Assembly: GCA_035456405.1 (NCBI GenBank)
Contig: DATIDG010000080.1
Span: 13,638 to 77,637 of the forward strand
DNA from: JAGVSZ01 sp035456405
GTDB lineage: Bacteria > Pseudomonadota > Gammaproteobacteria > Burkholderiales > SG8-39
DNA length: 64,000 bases
Direction: 5' to 3'
This document shows positions 33,931-42,378 of this stretch, piece after piece. Below the pieces are notes generated by a model. The model made no database searches. It was given only the letters and a program-made list of their open reading frames with translations, and was not told the origin of the DNA. Within the stretch, counting starts at the first letter, position 1, and the number at the start of each line of letters is the position of its first letter. A program made the translations under genes and the position numbers.

Positions 33931-36792
33931 ATGCAGCTTGCCGGAGAGGCCGCGTCAATCCAGTCGTTCGTGACCGCGACATTCGCCGAAAGCGCGCCGT
34001 CGACTCAGAACTCGAGCCTCTCCCAATATAGGGTCATTCGGCGGAACGGCGTCGTCGTCGGCTTCGAGCCAGCCAAGATCAGCGTCGCCATGACCAAGGC
34101 GTTCCTGGCCGTAAGCGGCGGGCAGGGCGCCGCTTCGGCTCGAATCCGCGAGCTCGTGGTGAACCTTACCGAGGCGGTCGTGGTGGCATTGCTGCGCCGC
34201 CAGCCCCAGGGCGGCACGTTCCACATCGAGGACATCCAGGACCAGGTCGAGCTCGCCCTGATGCGCTCGGGCGAGCACGATACCGCGCGCGCTTACGTGC
34301 TGTACCGCGAAAAGCGGGCGCAAGCGCGCGCGCAGGATGCAGCGCAGAAGAAGGCTGCTGCGGCTCAGCCCGTGCTGCACGTCGTGGAGGACGGCGCGCG
34401 CCGTCCGCTCGACATAGCGCGTCTGACCGAACTGATTCAGTCCTCCTGCGCCGGGCTCGCAGAAGTGGTGGACGGCCAGACGATCCTCCAGGAAACGCTC
34501 AAGAACCTGTACGACGGCGTGCCGATGGACGAAGTGCGCAAGTCGGCGGTGCTCTCCGCCCGCGCGCTGATCGAGAAGGATCCGGCCTACTCGTTCGTCA
34601 CTGCCCGGCTGCTCCTCAACATCATCCGGCGCGAGGTGCTCGGCGAGGAAGCGACCCATGCCGAGATGGCGACCCGCTACGCCGACTACTTTCCGCAGTT
34701 TGTGAAGCACGGCATCAGGTCCGACCTGCTGGACGAGCGCCTAGCGCGCTTCGACCTTCTGAAGCTCGGCGCGGCCCTGGACCCCTCCCGCGACCTCAAG
34801 TTCGGATATCTCGGGCTGCAGACGCTGTACGACCGCTATTTCCTGCACGTCGACGGCCGACGAATCGAGCTGCCGCAGGCGTTCTTCATGCGAGTGGCAA
34901 TGGGCCTCGCGCTGAACGAAATCAACAAGGAGGACCGGGCGATCGAGTTCTACAATGTCCTGTCGGGCTTCGATTTCATGAGCTCCACGCCGACGTTGTT
35001 CAACTCCGGGACGCAGCGCTCCCAGCTCTCGAGCTGCTACCTGACCACAGTTTCCGACGACCTCGACGGGATCTACGAGGCGATCAAGGAGAACGCGCTC
35101 CTCGCTAAGTACGCAGGGGGCCTCGGCAACGACTGGACGCCAGTGCGGGCGCTCGGCAGCCACATCAAGGGGACGAATGGGAAGTCCCAGGGAGTCGTGC
35201 CGTTCCTCAAGGTCGTGAACGACACCGCCGTGGCGGTAAACCAGGGCGGCAAACGGAAGGGCGCAGTGTGCTCGTACCTCGAGACGTGGCACCTGGACGT
35301 CGAGGAGTTCCTGGAGCTGCGCAAGAACACCGGGGACGACCGGCGGCGCACCCACGACATGAACACCGCCAACTGGATACCGGACCTCTTCATGCGGCGG
35401 GTTATGGAGAACGCGGAGTGGACCCTGTTCAGCCCGTCGGACTGCCCCGATCTCCATGACAAGTACGGCAAGGCGTTCGAGAAGGCCTACCTCGCGTACG
35501 AGGAGAAGGTGGCCCGGGGCGAGCTCAAGCTCTTCAAGACGATCCCGGCGGTCCACCTGTGGCGCAAGATGCTCTCGATGCTGTTCGAGACTGGCCATCC
35601 CTGGATCACGTTCAAGGATCCATGCAATCTGCGTTCGCCGCAGCAGCACGCGGGCGTCGTGCACAGCTCAAATCTGTGCACCGAGATCACGCTTAACACC
35701 AACGACAGAGAGATTGCAGTCTGCAATCTGGGCTCGGTGAATCTGGTCGCCCACATGAAGGACGGCCAGCTAGATCACGAAAAGCTGAAGCGCACGGTCG
35801 CGACGGCGATGCGGATGCTCGACAACGTAATCGACATCAACTACTACGCGGTCGCGAAGGCGCGCAACTCCAACATCAAACACCGGCCGGTCGGGCTCGG
35901 CATCATGGGGTTCCAGGACTGCCTGCACCTGTTGCGGATTCCGTACGGGACACCGGAGGCCGTCGAGTTCGCCGACCGCTCGATGGAGGCCGTGGCCTAC
36001 CACGCGTACTGGGCGTCCACAGAGCTCGCCGAAGAGCGGGGCCGGTATTCGAGCTTCAAGGGGTCGCTGTGGGACCGCGGCATCCTGCCGCAGGATTCGC
36101 TCAAGCTCCTCGAGCAGGAGCGCGGGGGGTACGTCGAGGTCGACGCTTCCGAGTCGCTGGACTGGGCGAGCCTGCGCGAGCGGGTCAGGAAGCACGGCAT
36201 GCGCAACTCCAACTGTCTGGCAATCGCGCCGACGGCGACCATCGCCAACATCATCGGCGTGTCGGCGTCGATCGAGCCGACCTTCCAGAACCTCTTCGTC
36301 AAGTCGAACCTGTCCGGCGAGTTCACCGTAGTCAACGAGTACCTCGTTGCGGACCTGAAGCGACTCGGCCTCTGGGACGAGGTGATGATCGCCGACCTGA
36401 AGTACTTCGACGGCAATCTCGCCCGGATTGACCGGGTACCGGCAGACCTCCGGCGGCTGTACGCAACGGCGTTCGAGATTGACCCGTCGTGGCTGGTCGA
36501 AGCCGGCGCACGGCGCCAGAAGTGGATCGACCAGTCGCAGTCGCTCAACATCTACATCGCGAATGCATCCGGCAAGAAGCTCGACGATACCTACAAGCTT
36601 GCGTGGATCCGCGGTCTCAAGACGACGTATTACTTGCGCTCGCTCGGCGCCACCCACGCGGAGAAGTCGACGGTGAACACCGGGCAGCTCAATGCCGTTC
36701 CCGCCGATGGCACGACGGCAGTGCTCGCCGCGGATGCGAGCGAGCCGAAGTTCTGCGCCATCGACAATCCGGAGTGCGAGGCGTGCCAGTAG
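33931..36792 (+). CDS. nrdA: Class Ia ribonucleotide reductase, large subunit, two ATP cones
   Basis: 953 residues. Reduces ribonucleoside diphosphates to deoxy forms. Two ATP-cone domains are seen: residues about 30-120 (YRVIRRNGVVVGFEPAKISV) and about 150-240 (aligning with the single cone of E. coli NrdA: RRPLDIARLTELI through KDPAYSFVTARLLL). Catalytic motifs: SQLSSCYLT, NLCTEITLN (radical Cys, Asn, Glu), AVCNLGSVNL, and the C-terminal redox pair in NPECEACQ at the very end. The double-cone form is known from Pseudomonas aeruginosa. Regulated by the NrdR boxes upstream. nrdB follows after 28 bases. Confidence 0.96.
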   Translation: MQLAGEAASIQSFVTATFAESAPSTQNSSLSQYRVIRRNGVVVGFEPAKISVAMTKAFLAVSGGQGAASARIRELVVNLTEAVVVALLRRQPQGGTFHIEDIQDQVELALMRSGEHDTARAYVLYREKRAQARAQDAAQKKAAAAQPVLHVVEDGARRPLDIARLTELIQSSCAGLAEVVDGQTILQETLKNLYDGVPMDEVRKSAVLSARALIEKDPAYSFVTARLLLNIIRREVLGEEATHAEMATRYADYFPQFVKHGIRSDLLDERLARFDLLKLGAALDPSRDLKFGYLGLQTLYDRYFLHVDGRRIELPQAFFMRVAMGLALNEINKEDRAIEFYNVLSGFDFMSSTPTLFNSGTQRSQLSSCYLTTVSDDLDGIYEAIKENALLAKYAGGLGNDWTPVRALGSHIKGTNGKSQGVVPFLKVVNDTAVAVNQGGKRKGAVCSYLETWHLDVEEFLELRKNTGDDRRRTHDMNTANWIPDLFMRRVMENAEWTLFSPSDCPDLHDKYGKAFEKAYLAYEEKVARGELKLFKTIPAVHLWRKMLSMLFETGHPWITFKDPCNLRSPQQHAGVVHSSNLCTEITLNTNDREIAVCNLGSVNLVAHMKDGQLDHEKLKRTVATAMRMLDNVIDINYYAVAKARNSNIKHRPVGLGIMGFQDCLHLLRIPYGTPEAVEFADRSMEAVAYHAYWASTELAEERGRYSSFKGSLWDRGILPQDSLKLLEQERGGYVEVDASESLDWASLRERVRKHGMRNSNCLAIAPTATIANIIGVSASIEPTFQNLFVKSNLSGEFTVVNEYLVADLKRLGLWDEVMIADLKYFDGNLARIDRVPADLRRLYATAFEIDPSWLVEAGARRQKWIDQSQSLNIYIANASGKKLDDTYKLAWIRGLKTTYYLRSLGATHAEKSTVNTGQLNAVPADGTTAVLAADASEPKFCAIDNPECEACQ

Positions 36793-36820
36793 CCGCCAAA
36801 AGAAGACATCGGAGGAAGAG

Positions 36821-37987
36821 ATGCTGAAGTTCGACGACGATGCCAGCACGCAGGCCGCATCGAGCCTCGCGCAGATGGCTACGCTCGGACTGCAGGCGGC
36901 CACCGGGTTCGTGCCGTCGGGACGTGCGTCGCCGGTGCCCGCCAACGCTCCTGACGGCGCCGACGTCCATCGTCGGATTCGCCTCGAAGACAAGCGGATC
37001 ATCAATGGCCGGACGGACGTCAATCAGCTCGTTCCCTTCAAGTACAAGTGGGCCTGGGAGAAGTATCTGTCGGCATGCGCCAATCACTGGATGCCGCAGG
37101 AAGTAAACATGAGCCGCGACATCGCGCTCTGGAAGGATCCGAACGGCCTGACCGAGGACGAGCGGCGCGTAGTAAAGCGCAATCTCGGGTTCTTCGTAAC
37201 GGCTGACTCGCTGGCGGCCAATAACATCGTGCTCGGAACCTATCGTCACATCTCGGCGCCCGAGTGCCGGCAGTACCTCTTGCGGCAGGCCTTCGAGGAG
37301 GCGATCCACACCCACGCCTACCAGTACATCGTCGAAAGCCTTGCGCTCGACGAGGGCGAGGTGTTCAACGCCTACCACGAGGTGCCGAGCATCCGGGACA
37401 AGGACGAATTCCTGATTCCGTTCATCGACACGCTCACCAATCCCTCCTTCCGGACCGGCACGCCGGAGGCCGATCAAGATCTGCTGAAGAGCCTCATCGT
37501 CTTCGCCTGCGTCATGGAGGGATTGTTCTTCTACGTGGGATTCACCCAGATCCTGGCGCTGGGCCGGCAGAACAAGATGACGGGCGCCGCGGAGCAGTAC
37601 CAGTACATCCTGCGCGACGAGTCGATGCACTGCAACTTCGGGATCGACCTCATCAACCAGATCAAGCTCGAGAACCCACACCTCTGGACGCAGGAGTTCC
37701 GCGAGGAGATCCAGGGCCTTATGCAGAAGGCGGTCGAGCTCGAGTATCGCTACGCGGAGGACACCATGCCGCGCGGGGTGCTCGGCCTTAACGCTCCGAT
37801 GTTCAAGGAGTACCTGCGCTTCATCGCGAACAGGCGCTGCCAGCAGATCGGCGTCGAGCAGCTCTATCCGGGCGCGACCAATCCGTTCCCGTGGATGAGC
37901 GAGATGATCGATCTGAAGAAGGAGCGTAATTTCTTCGAGACGCGCGTCATCGAGTACCAGACAGGAGGCGCACTGAGTTGGGATTAG
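36821..37987 (+). CDS. nrdB: Class Ia ribonucleotide reductase, small subunit
   Basis: 388 residues, start with GGAGGAAGAG upstream. Carries the diiron-tyrosyl radical used by NrdA. Metal ligands and radical site can be read in FVTADSLAANN, AFEEAIHTHAYQYIVES (Glu, His, and the radical Tyr), VMEGLFFYVGF and RDESMHCNFG. Residues 1-50 are a low-conservation extension (Ala/Gly/Pro-rich). Same operon as nrdA. A terminator candidate follows about 140 bases later. Confidence 0.96.
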   Translation: MLKFDDDASTQAASSLAQMATLGLQAATGFVPSGRASPVPANAPDGADVHRRIRLEDKRIINGRTDVNQLVPFKYKWAWEKYLSACANHWMPQEVNMSRDIALWKDPNGLTEDERRVVKRNLGFFVTADSLAANNIVLGTYRHISAPECRQYLLRQAFEEAIHTHAYQYIVESLALDEGEVFNAYHEVPSIRDKDEFLIPFIDTLTNPSFRTGTPEADQDLLKSLIVFACVMEGLFFYVGFTQILALGRQNKMTGAAEQYQYILRDESMHCNFGIDLINQIKLENPHLWTQEFREEIQGLMQKAVELEYRYAEDTMPRGVLGLNAPMFKEYLRFIANRRCQQIGVEQLYPGATNPFPWMSEMIDLKKERNFFETRVIEYQTGGALSWD

Positions 37988-38054
37988 CCGGTTGTCGAAC
38001 GCCCACAATTGCTCTAAGGTTGCGGCAACCGGGCGAGTCGCCGGGAATCCGCAT

Positions 38055-38072
38055 CTTCCGCGATCGCGGAAG
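38055..38072. repeat. Perfect palindrome
   Basis: CTTCCGCGATCGCGGAAG, an 18-base perfect inverted repeat with no loop, 67 bases after nrdB. It is not followed by a T-run. It could be an mRNA 3'-end stabiliser or a binding site; nothing more can be said. Confidence 0.6.
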
Positions 38073-38125
38073 AGCGGGGCGGCGATTCAGGTGCGCGAAG
38101 TCTGCGCGCCGCAGGTGTCAGTGAT

Positions 38126-38160
38126 GTCGGAGCCCGTCCGGGTGTCCGACATTTTTGTTT
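38126..38160 (+). terminator. Probable intrinsic terminator after nrdAB
   Basis: GTCGGA (38126-38131), inner pair CCC/GGG around GTCC, TCCGAC (38145-38150), then ATTTTTGTTT. One bulge region but a good U-tract, placed to end the nrdAB transcript. Confidence 0.68.
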
Positions 38161-38289
38161 GGGGCGGCGGTTCCGCGCTCCGGGCGGGATCCGATTCGCT
38201 GGGTTCGCTACAGCGACGGGACGCAGGGCTCGCTCAGCCGGCTTCGCTGATCGGTGTGTTCGTTCCTTCAAACTGACGGGAGTACTGAT

Positions 38290-38658
38290 ATGGCAACGAA
38301 GGCAAGTAGGAAGAAGAAGTCTGCCGCTCGCGCCAAGGCGAAGCGAGGCGTCAAGCGGGTCAAGGTAAAGCGCGCAGTGAAGAAGGCCGTCCGTCGCGCC
38401 AAGGTGCGACGCGCCGCGAAGAAGGTGAAGAAGACAGCCGCGCCACGCAGGGCGAAGCGCGCGGTCAAGCGGGTCAAGGGGAAACGCGCTATCGCGAAGG
38501 CGAAACCGAAGCGCGTTGCGGCGAAAGCCGTCAAGGCGGTGGCAGCTCCGGCCGCGCCGGCGGTGCAGGCACCGGCTCCAACGGTTCCTTCGCCGGCGCC
38601 GAGGACGGCGCTTAATCCGGCTGCGGCGTGGCCGTTCCCGTCGGGCTCGCGACCCTGA
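38290..38658 (+). CDS. Histone H1-like, lysine/alanine-rich DNA-binding protein
   Basis: 122 residues, ATG with GGAG upstream. Residues 2-90 are almost only Lys, Arg, Ala and Val, in repeats such as KRAVKKAVRRAKVRRAAKK; then a Pro/Ala-rich linker and a C-terminal TALNPAAAWPFPSGSRP tail. The tail is shared with the next locus (ALNPAAAWPLPTGSRP) and, as I recall, with other betaproteobacterial H1-like proteins. Such proteins bind DNA non-specifically and are thought to compact the nucleoid. No globular domain. Confidence 0.85.
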   Translation: MATKASRKKKSAARAKAKRGVKRVKVKRAVKKAVRRAKVRRAAKKVKKTAAPRRAKRAVKRVKGKRAIAKAKPKRVAAKAVKAVAAPAAPAVQAPAPTVPSPAPRTALNPAAAWPFPSGSRP

Positions 38659-38782
38659 CACGGGCGCATACGCGAAGAATTCGACCGACCGGGCAACCTA
38701 CCCGGCGGTTGGGTCACCGGCTCGAGAGAGCCGGGTGGAAGCAGGGAAGTACCTTTTCGTCAACTCTAGAAGGAGCTTAAGC

Positions 38783-39145
38783 ATGGCAACGAAGAAGAAA
38801 GCTGCAAAGAAAACCGCGAAGAAAAAGGGCGGCAAGAAGAAGAAGTAGTCGTTAACGTCGAAGAAAGTGGCAGTAAAGAAGAAACCTGCGAAGAAGAAGC
38901 TGTCCGCGCAGCGGACGCCTACAAAGAAAAAGGCCGCCGTAAAGGCGGCCAAGAAGAAAGCTGCGAAGAAGCCCGCCAAGAAGAAGGCCAAGGCACCGAT
39001 GAAGGCGGCCAAGCGAGCGGTGAAACTGGCAGCGCCAGTGTCGACAGAGGCTCCTGCAGCCCAATCGACGACGGCGGCGCCAAGGGCAAATACTGCCCTC
39101 AATCCCGCTGCGGCTTGGCCGCTCCCGACCGGGTCGCGGCCCTAG
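38783..39145 (+). pseudogene. Second histone H1-like gene, split by an in-frame TAG
   Basis: ATG at 38783 has a strong AGAAGGAG ribosome binding site; 21 codons (MATKKKAAKK then TAKKKGGKKKK) are followed by TAG at 38846-38848. The same frame continues without a stop through Lys/Ala-rich sequence to 39145, ending TALNPAAAWPLPTGSRP. Total 121 codons against 123 in the upstream paralogue. A GTG at 38867 could restart translation (92 residues), but it lacks a ribosome binding site. Either the TAG is a nonsense mutation or read through, or a short 21-residue protein and a separate downstream gene exist. The equal length favours one interrupted gene. Confidence 0.7.
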
Positions 39146-39623
39146 GCGGTGGTCGAATCCTCTGCGGCCGGGCTTTGTGCAGGCATAGTCCGAACCGCAG
39201 AGATTCGGCACTGGAAGTGGTCCCCCGGCTTTCCTATCGAAGGACGCCTGCATTTTAACAGTCGGTCGATAGCGAAGCCGGGCCCCTTTTCCCCAAAATT
39301 TTTTTATTGTGCAGTGCAAGATAACCTGTTGATTCGAGGCCCCTTTACACGCGCCTTGACAGAGGCTAACCCACTCATTAGACTGCGATTTTCAACCTTT
39401 CCGCAGCAGTTCAGTCGTGCCGACCATCACGCCCGAATTGCCGCACCCAAGGCCCCTGAGACCGGGGTTCGAGGCGCCGACCGAGTGGTCCGCGGAAGCC
39501 GGAAAACCCACAGCGGGATTCCCCGGATCCGGATCTGAAATCCGATGTTTGGTATGCCGCCCAGGCGGGCGGCCGACCACGCGCCCGCAGCCTGCCCGGG
39601 TGCGACCGACGGTAGAGGTGAAC
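39146..39623. other. Spacer between histone-like locus and lytic transglycosylase
   Basis: About 480 bases. The first 210 hold an AT-rich island (39293-39310, including eight consecutive T) with no good stem before it. A promoter is at 39356-39384. From a GTG at 39417 the transglycosylase frame is open, but the encoded residues look non-protein-like (Pro/Arg-rich, no conserved pattern), so I treat this as a roughly 230-base leader rather than coding. Confidence 0.5.
39356..39384 (+). promoter_or_regulatory. Sigma-70 promoter of the lytic transglycosylase gene
   Basis: TTGACA (39356-39361), 17-base spacer, TAGACT (39379-39384). Perfect -35 and a fair -10. Predicted start near 39391. It lies about 230 bases before the preferred ATG at 39624, or 26 bases before the alternative GTG at 39417. 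Confidence 0.72.
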
Positions 39624-40322
39624 ATGAATCTGGTCGACCTCAAGACGCGCTCGCGCCGCGGGGCGACGGCGCTCATGAGCGCTGCGCATACCGGGCTAGC
39701 CGTTTTCGGCCTCCTCGCGCTGGCTTTTCTCGCATTCGACGGCGCTCGCTTTGTCCCCATCCACGCCGCGCAGGCAGGCGGCATGGCGCTGGGGAAGATG
39801 AGACCCGAATCAGCTCCACACCAGCTGACGGCCGCAGCTACGACTAGTGCACGGACCGACCCGCAGCAGCGCGCGCTTGCCGACCATCTCGCACGGCGCT
39901 ATCGGGTCGCTCTTGACGCGACCGAGGACCTGGTGAGCGAGGCACATTCCGCGGGAGCAGCCACGGGCCTCGATCCGCTGCTCATCCTTGCGGTGATCGC
40001 AGTCGAGTCGAGCTTCAACCCGATCGCCGAGAGCGGTTTTGGAGCGAAGGGCCTGATGCAGGTCGTACCCCGGTTCCATCTCGACAAGCTTGCCGCCCAT
40101 GGCGGCGAGCACGCAGTCCTCCATCCGGGCACCAACATCCTCGTCGGTGCGAAGATCCTGCGCGAGTACGTCCGCCGGACAGGAACCCTGGAGGACGGCC
40201 TCCAACTCTACGCCGGTGCCGCGGAGGATCCAGCCCAGGGCTACGCGCAGAAGGTCATCGCCGAGCAGCAGCGTCTTAAGAGAGTTGTCGCCCGGGCGCC
40301 GCAGCCCGGCACCTCCGCCTGA
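39624..40322 (+). CDS. Membrane-anchored lytic transglycosylase (SLT domain)
   Basis: 232 residues from ATG 39624 (MNLVDLKTRSRRG), chosen because a GTAGAGG sequence lies five bases upstream and a membrane helix follows (about 22-38). The SLT domain occupies about 105-215: AVIAVESSFNPIAESGFGAK with the catalytic Glu, GLMQVVPRFHLDKL, GTNILVGAKILREYV and LQLYAGAAEDPAQGYAQKV. It cuts peptidoglycan in the periplasm. The frame is open back to a GTG at 39417 (301 residues), but that part looks non-coding. Different family member from the transglycosylase next to proS. Confidence 0.88.
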   Translation: MNLVDLKTRSRRGATALMSAAHTGLAVFGLLALAFLAFDGARFVPIHAAQAGGMALGKMRPESAPHQLTAAATTSARTDPQQRALADHLARRYRVALDATEDLVSEAHSAGAATGLDPLLILAVIAVESSFNPIAESGFGAKGLMQVVPRFHLDKLAAHGGEHAVLHPGTNILVGAKILREYVRRTGTLEDGLQLYAGAAEDPAQGYAQKVIAEQQRLKRVVARAPQPGTSA

Positions 40323-40335
40323 GCGAAGCTACCCC

Positions 40336-41499
40336 TCAAGACTTCTGCAGCAACCGCGCTAGGCGTTCGACTCCCTCCTCGAGGTCGGCCATGGCGCGCG
40401 TGTATGCGAACCGCACGTGAGCCCTTGCGCGGTGCTTTCCGAAGTCCCGGCCCGGCGTGATTGCGACGCCCGCGTGCTCGAGGACTTCCATCGCGAACCG
40501 CTCGCTGTCGTCGGTCAGACGCGAGCAGTCCGCATACACGTAGAAGGCGCCCTCCGGCAGGAGCGGGATGCCGAACCCGAGCGCACGCAGTGCCGGCACC
40601 AGAAAATCGCGCCTGCGCATGAACTCGGCACGTCGCTCCTCAAGCACCGCTATCGTGTCCGGGCGGAACGCCGCCAGAGCCGCAGCCTGCGCTGGTGCCG
40701 ACGGACAGATGTAGGCATTCTGGGCGAGCCGCTCCATCTCCCGCACGTAGTCCGTCGGCGCAACGAGCCAGCCGAGTCGCCATCCCGTCATGTTGAAGTA
40801 CTTCGAGAAGCTGTTGACGACGAAGAGGTCGTCGCCCAGCCCGAGCGCAGTCGGATGGTGCGGGCCGCCGTATGTGAGGCCTTGGTAGATCTCGTCGATC
40901 AGCGCGAAGCCCCGGCGGGCGCGTACCTCGGCGACAATCGCTTCGAGTGCCGCGGCGGGGACCACCGTCCCGGTGGGATTGGACGGCGACGCGAGCATGA
41001 CCCCGCGTGTGCGTGCGCCCCACTGCCGCACGACGTCGGCATGCTCCAGCTGGTAGTGGCGCTCCGGACCCGACGGTATCGTTGTCGGGACCCCCTCGAA
41101 CATGCGAACGAAGTGCCGATTGCATGGATAGCACGGATCCGGCATGAGCCATTCGTCGCCCGGGTCGACGAGCGCGCCCATGGCGATCAGGAACGCACCC
41201 GAAGCGCCGGAAGTCACGACGATGCGCTCGGGCGCGACGTCGATCCCGTAACGGTCTGCATAGAAGCGCGTAATCGCGTCCCTTAACGCGGGCGTGCCGA
41301 GCGCCGCCGTGTACCCGAGCGGCTGGCTCCGAAGCGCCGTCACCGCCGCCTCGATCACCTGCGGAGGGGCGGAGAAGTCGGGCTGGCCGATTTCCATGTG
41401 CACGACGCGCCGCCCTGCATGCTCGAGCTCTTCTGCCCGTCGGCCGATCTCCATCACATGAAACGGCTCGATGTCGCCCATGCGGGTGGCGAGCCGCAA
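40336..41499 (-). CDS. Class I/II PLP-dependent aminotransferase
   Basis: 387 residues from TTG at 41499, chosen because AAAGG lies five bases upstream and the translation MRLATRMGDIEPFHVMEI matches family starts; ATG 41535 or TTG 41574 would be longer. Fold type I PLP enzyme: HMEIGQPDFSAPP, VVTSGASGAFLIAMGALVD, MLASPSNPTGTVVP, the Schiff-base Lys in VNSFSKYFNMTGWRLGW, and the substrate-binding RFAYTR near the end. The closest group is the AspC-like subfamily; the amino acid used cannot be read. Converges on the transglycosylase gene 13 bases away. Confidence 0.88.
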   Translation of the reverse strand: MRLATRMGDIEPFHVMEIGRRAEELEHAGRRVVHMEIGQPDFSAPPQVIEAAVTALRSQPLGYTAALGTPALRDAITRFYADRYGIDVAPERIVVTSGASGAFLIAMGALVDPGDEWLMPDPCYPCNRHFVRMFEGVPTTIPSGPERHYQLEHADVVRQWGARTRGVMLASPSNPTGTVVPAAALEAIVAEVRARRGFALIDEIYQGLTYGGPHHPTALGLGDDLFVVNSFSKYFNMTGWRLGWLVAPTDYVREMERLAQNAYICPSAPAQAAALAAFRPDTIAVLEERRAEFMRRRDFLVPALRALGFGIPLLPEGAFYVYADCSRLTDDSERFAMEVLEHAGVAITPGRDFGKHRARAHVRFAYTRAMADLEEGVERLARLLQKS

Positions 41500-41736
41500 A
41501 TGTACCTTTCGATGCTGGGCACGCGTCGCCCTCATGAGGAATAGTTCCCGGGGTTCTCTGCGTCGGACATGCAACCGATTCTAGCGTGCTCCCCGAGCAC
41601 CGGACGCCTGAGGAATAAGGCGCGAACGGCCTGCAAATCCTTGTTGGGGCGGGAGTTCGGACACTAGACTCCGCTCGATGCGCCCAGTTCCGGGCGTGCC
41701 CCGGGGTGCGCGACGTGGTGTTTCTCCAAGGAGGAC

Positions 41737-42207
41737 GTGCTCCTGGCGCTGGCCAGCATGTGCCAGCTTCGGCGCATCCCGTTCGACGCCGCGCTCGTCC
41801 TGCGCGAGCTCCCGCCACCGTGCACGCTCGAGACGCTGCTGCACGCGGCAAGGCGGATCGGCTTCGAGGTCGGCGCCCCCGAAGCGCGTCCGGAGGAGAT
41901 CCGCGCGCTCGGCACACCTTGCCTCGCGCTCTTCAAGGCCACGATAGAGGGGCACCAGTCCACCGCCGACGGCGGAGTGCCCGCACCAGGAACCGCGACG
42001 CACCGCGTAGCAGTCGTGCTGCCCATCTACCCCGAGCAGGGGCAGGCATTCGAGAAGCTCACGCGCGAGGGATACGCCGGACGCATGCTGTATGTGGAGA
42101 AACAGCGTGACCGCATCGAGAAGGAGCTGGACCTCAAGGTGCAGGAGTTCGCGATGCAGAGCCTGAGCGCCTCCATCGACCAGGGGCGCAAGCTTTTTGC
42201 CCAGCTG
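41737..42207 (+). pseudogene. Remnant of a type I secretion locus: HlyB C39-like part fused to HlyD fragment
   Basis: From a GTG at 41737, residues 1-66 resemble the degenerate C39-like N-terminal domain of HlyB-type ABC exporters (LASMCQLRRIPFDAALVLREL, then LLHAARRIGFEVGAPEARPEE and PCLALF). Residues about 90-157 resemble the periplasmic coiled coil of an HlyD-type adaptor (VVLPIYPEQGQAFEKLTREG; YVEKQRDRIEKELDLKVQEF; QSLSASIDQGRKLFAQL). An exporter ATPase, membrane domain and most of the adaptor are missing, so a large deletion has joined the two. The frame stays open to 42651 but runs antisense to the lipoprotein gene and no longer looks like protein. Confidence 0.7.
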
Positions 42208-42378
42208 TACGTGTTGTCGCCGGTGCACCGCTCGCCCACGAGGCCGGGCGAGAGCGTTAAGGGGCGGGAAGTCGCGACCGCGGCGCGCGAGGCCCTAGAA
42301 GCCGATACCGATTCCGCCGTACCAGCCGCTGCCGTCGGGGAGCCAGGCATAGCCGCCGAAGGGCTGGAAGCGTGGTTC

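Larger units (their letters stand above)
37988..38289. other. Spacer between nrdB and the histone H1-like genes
   Basis: 302 bases without a convincing gene. It holds a perfect 18-base palindrome (38055-38072) and a terminator-like hairpin with T-run (38126-38160). The promoter of the histone-like gene must lie in the last 130 bases, but I see no clear consensus boxes. Confidence 0.6.

Noticed and set aside
38290..39145. Repetitive lysine/alanine codons taken as a CRISPR or satellite array
   Set aside because: Repeats are codon-level low complexity (AAG, GCG, CGC) within H1-like proteins; no regular repeat-spacer spacing exists.
39417..39623. N-terminal extension of the lytic transglycosylase from GTG 39417
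   Set aside because: The encoded residues are Pro/Arg-rich without family similarity, and a ribosome binding site and membrane helix mark ATG 39624 as the better start.
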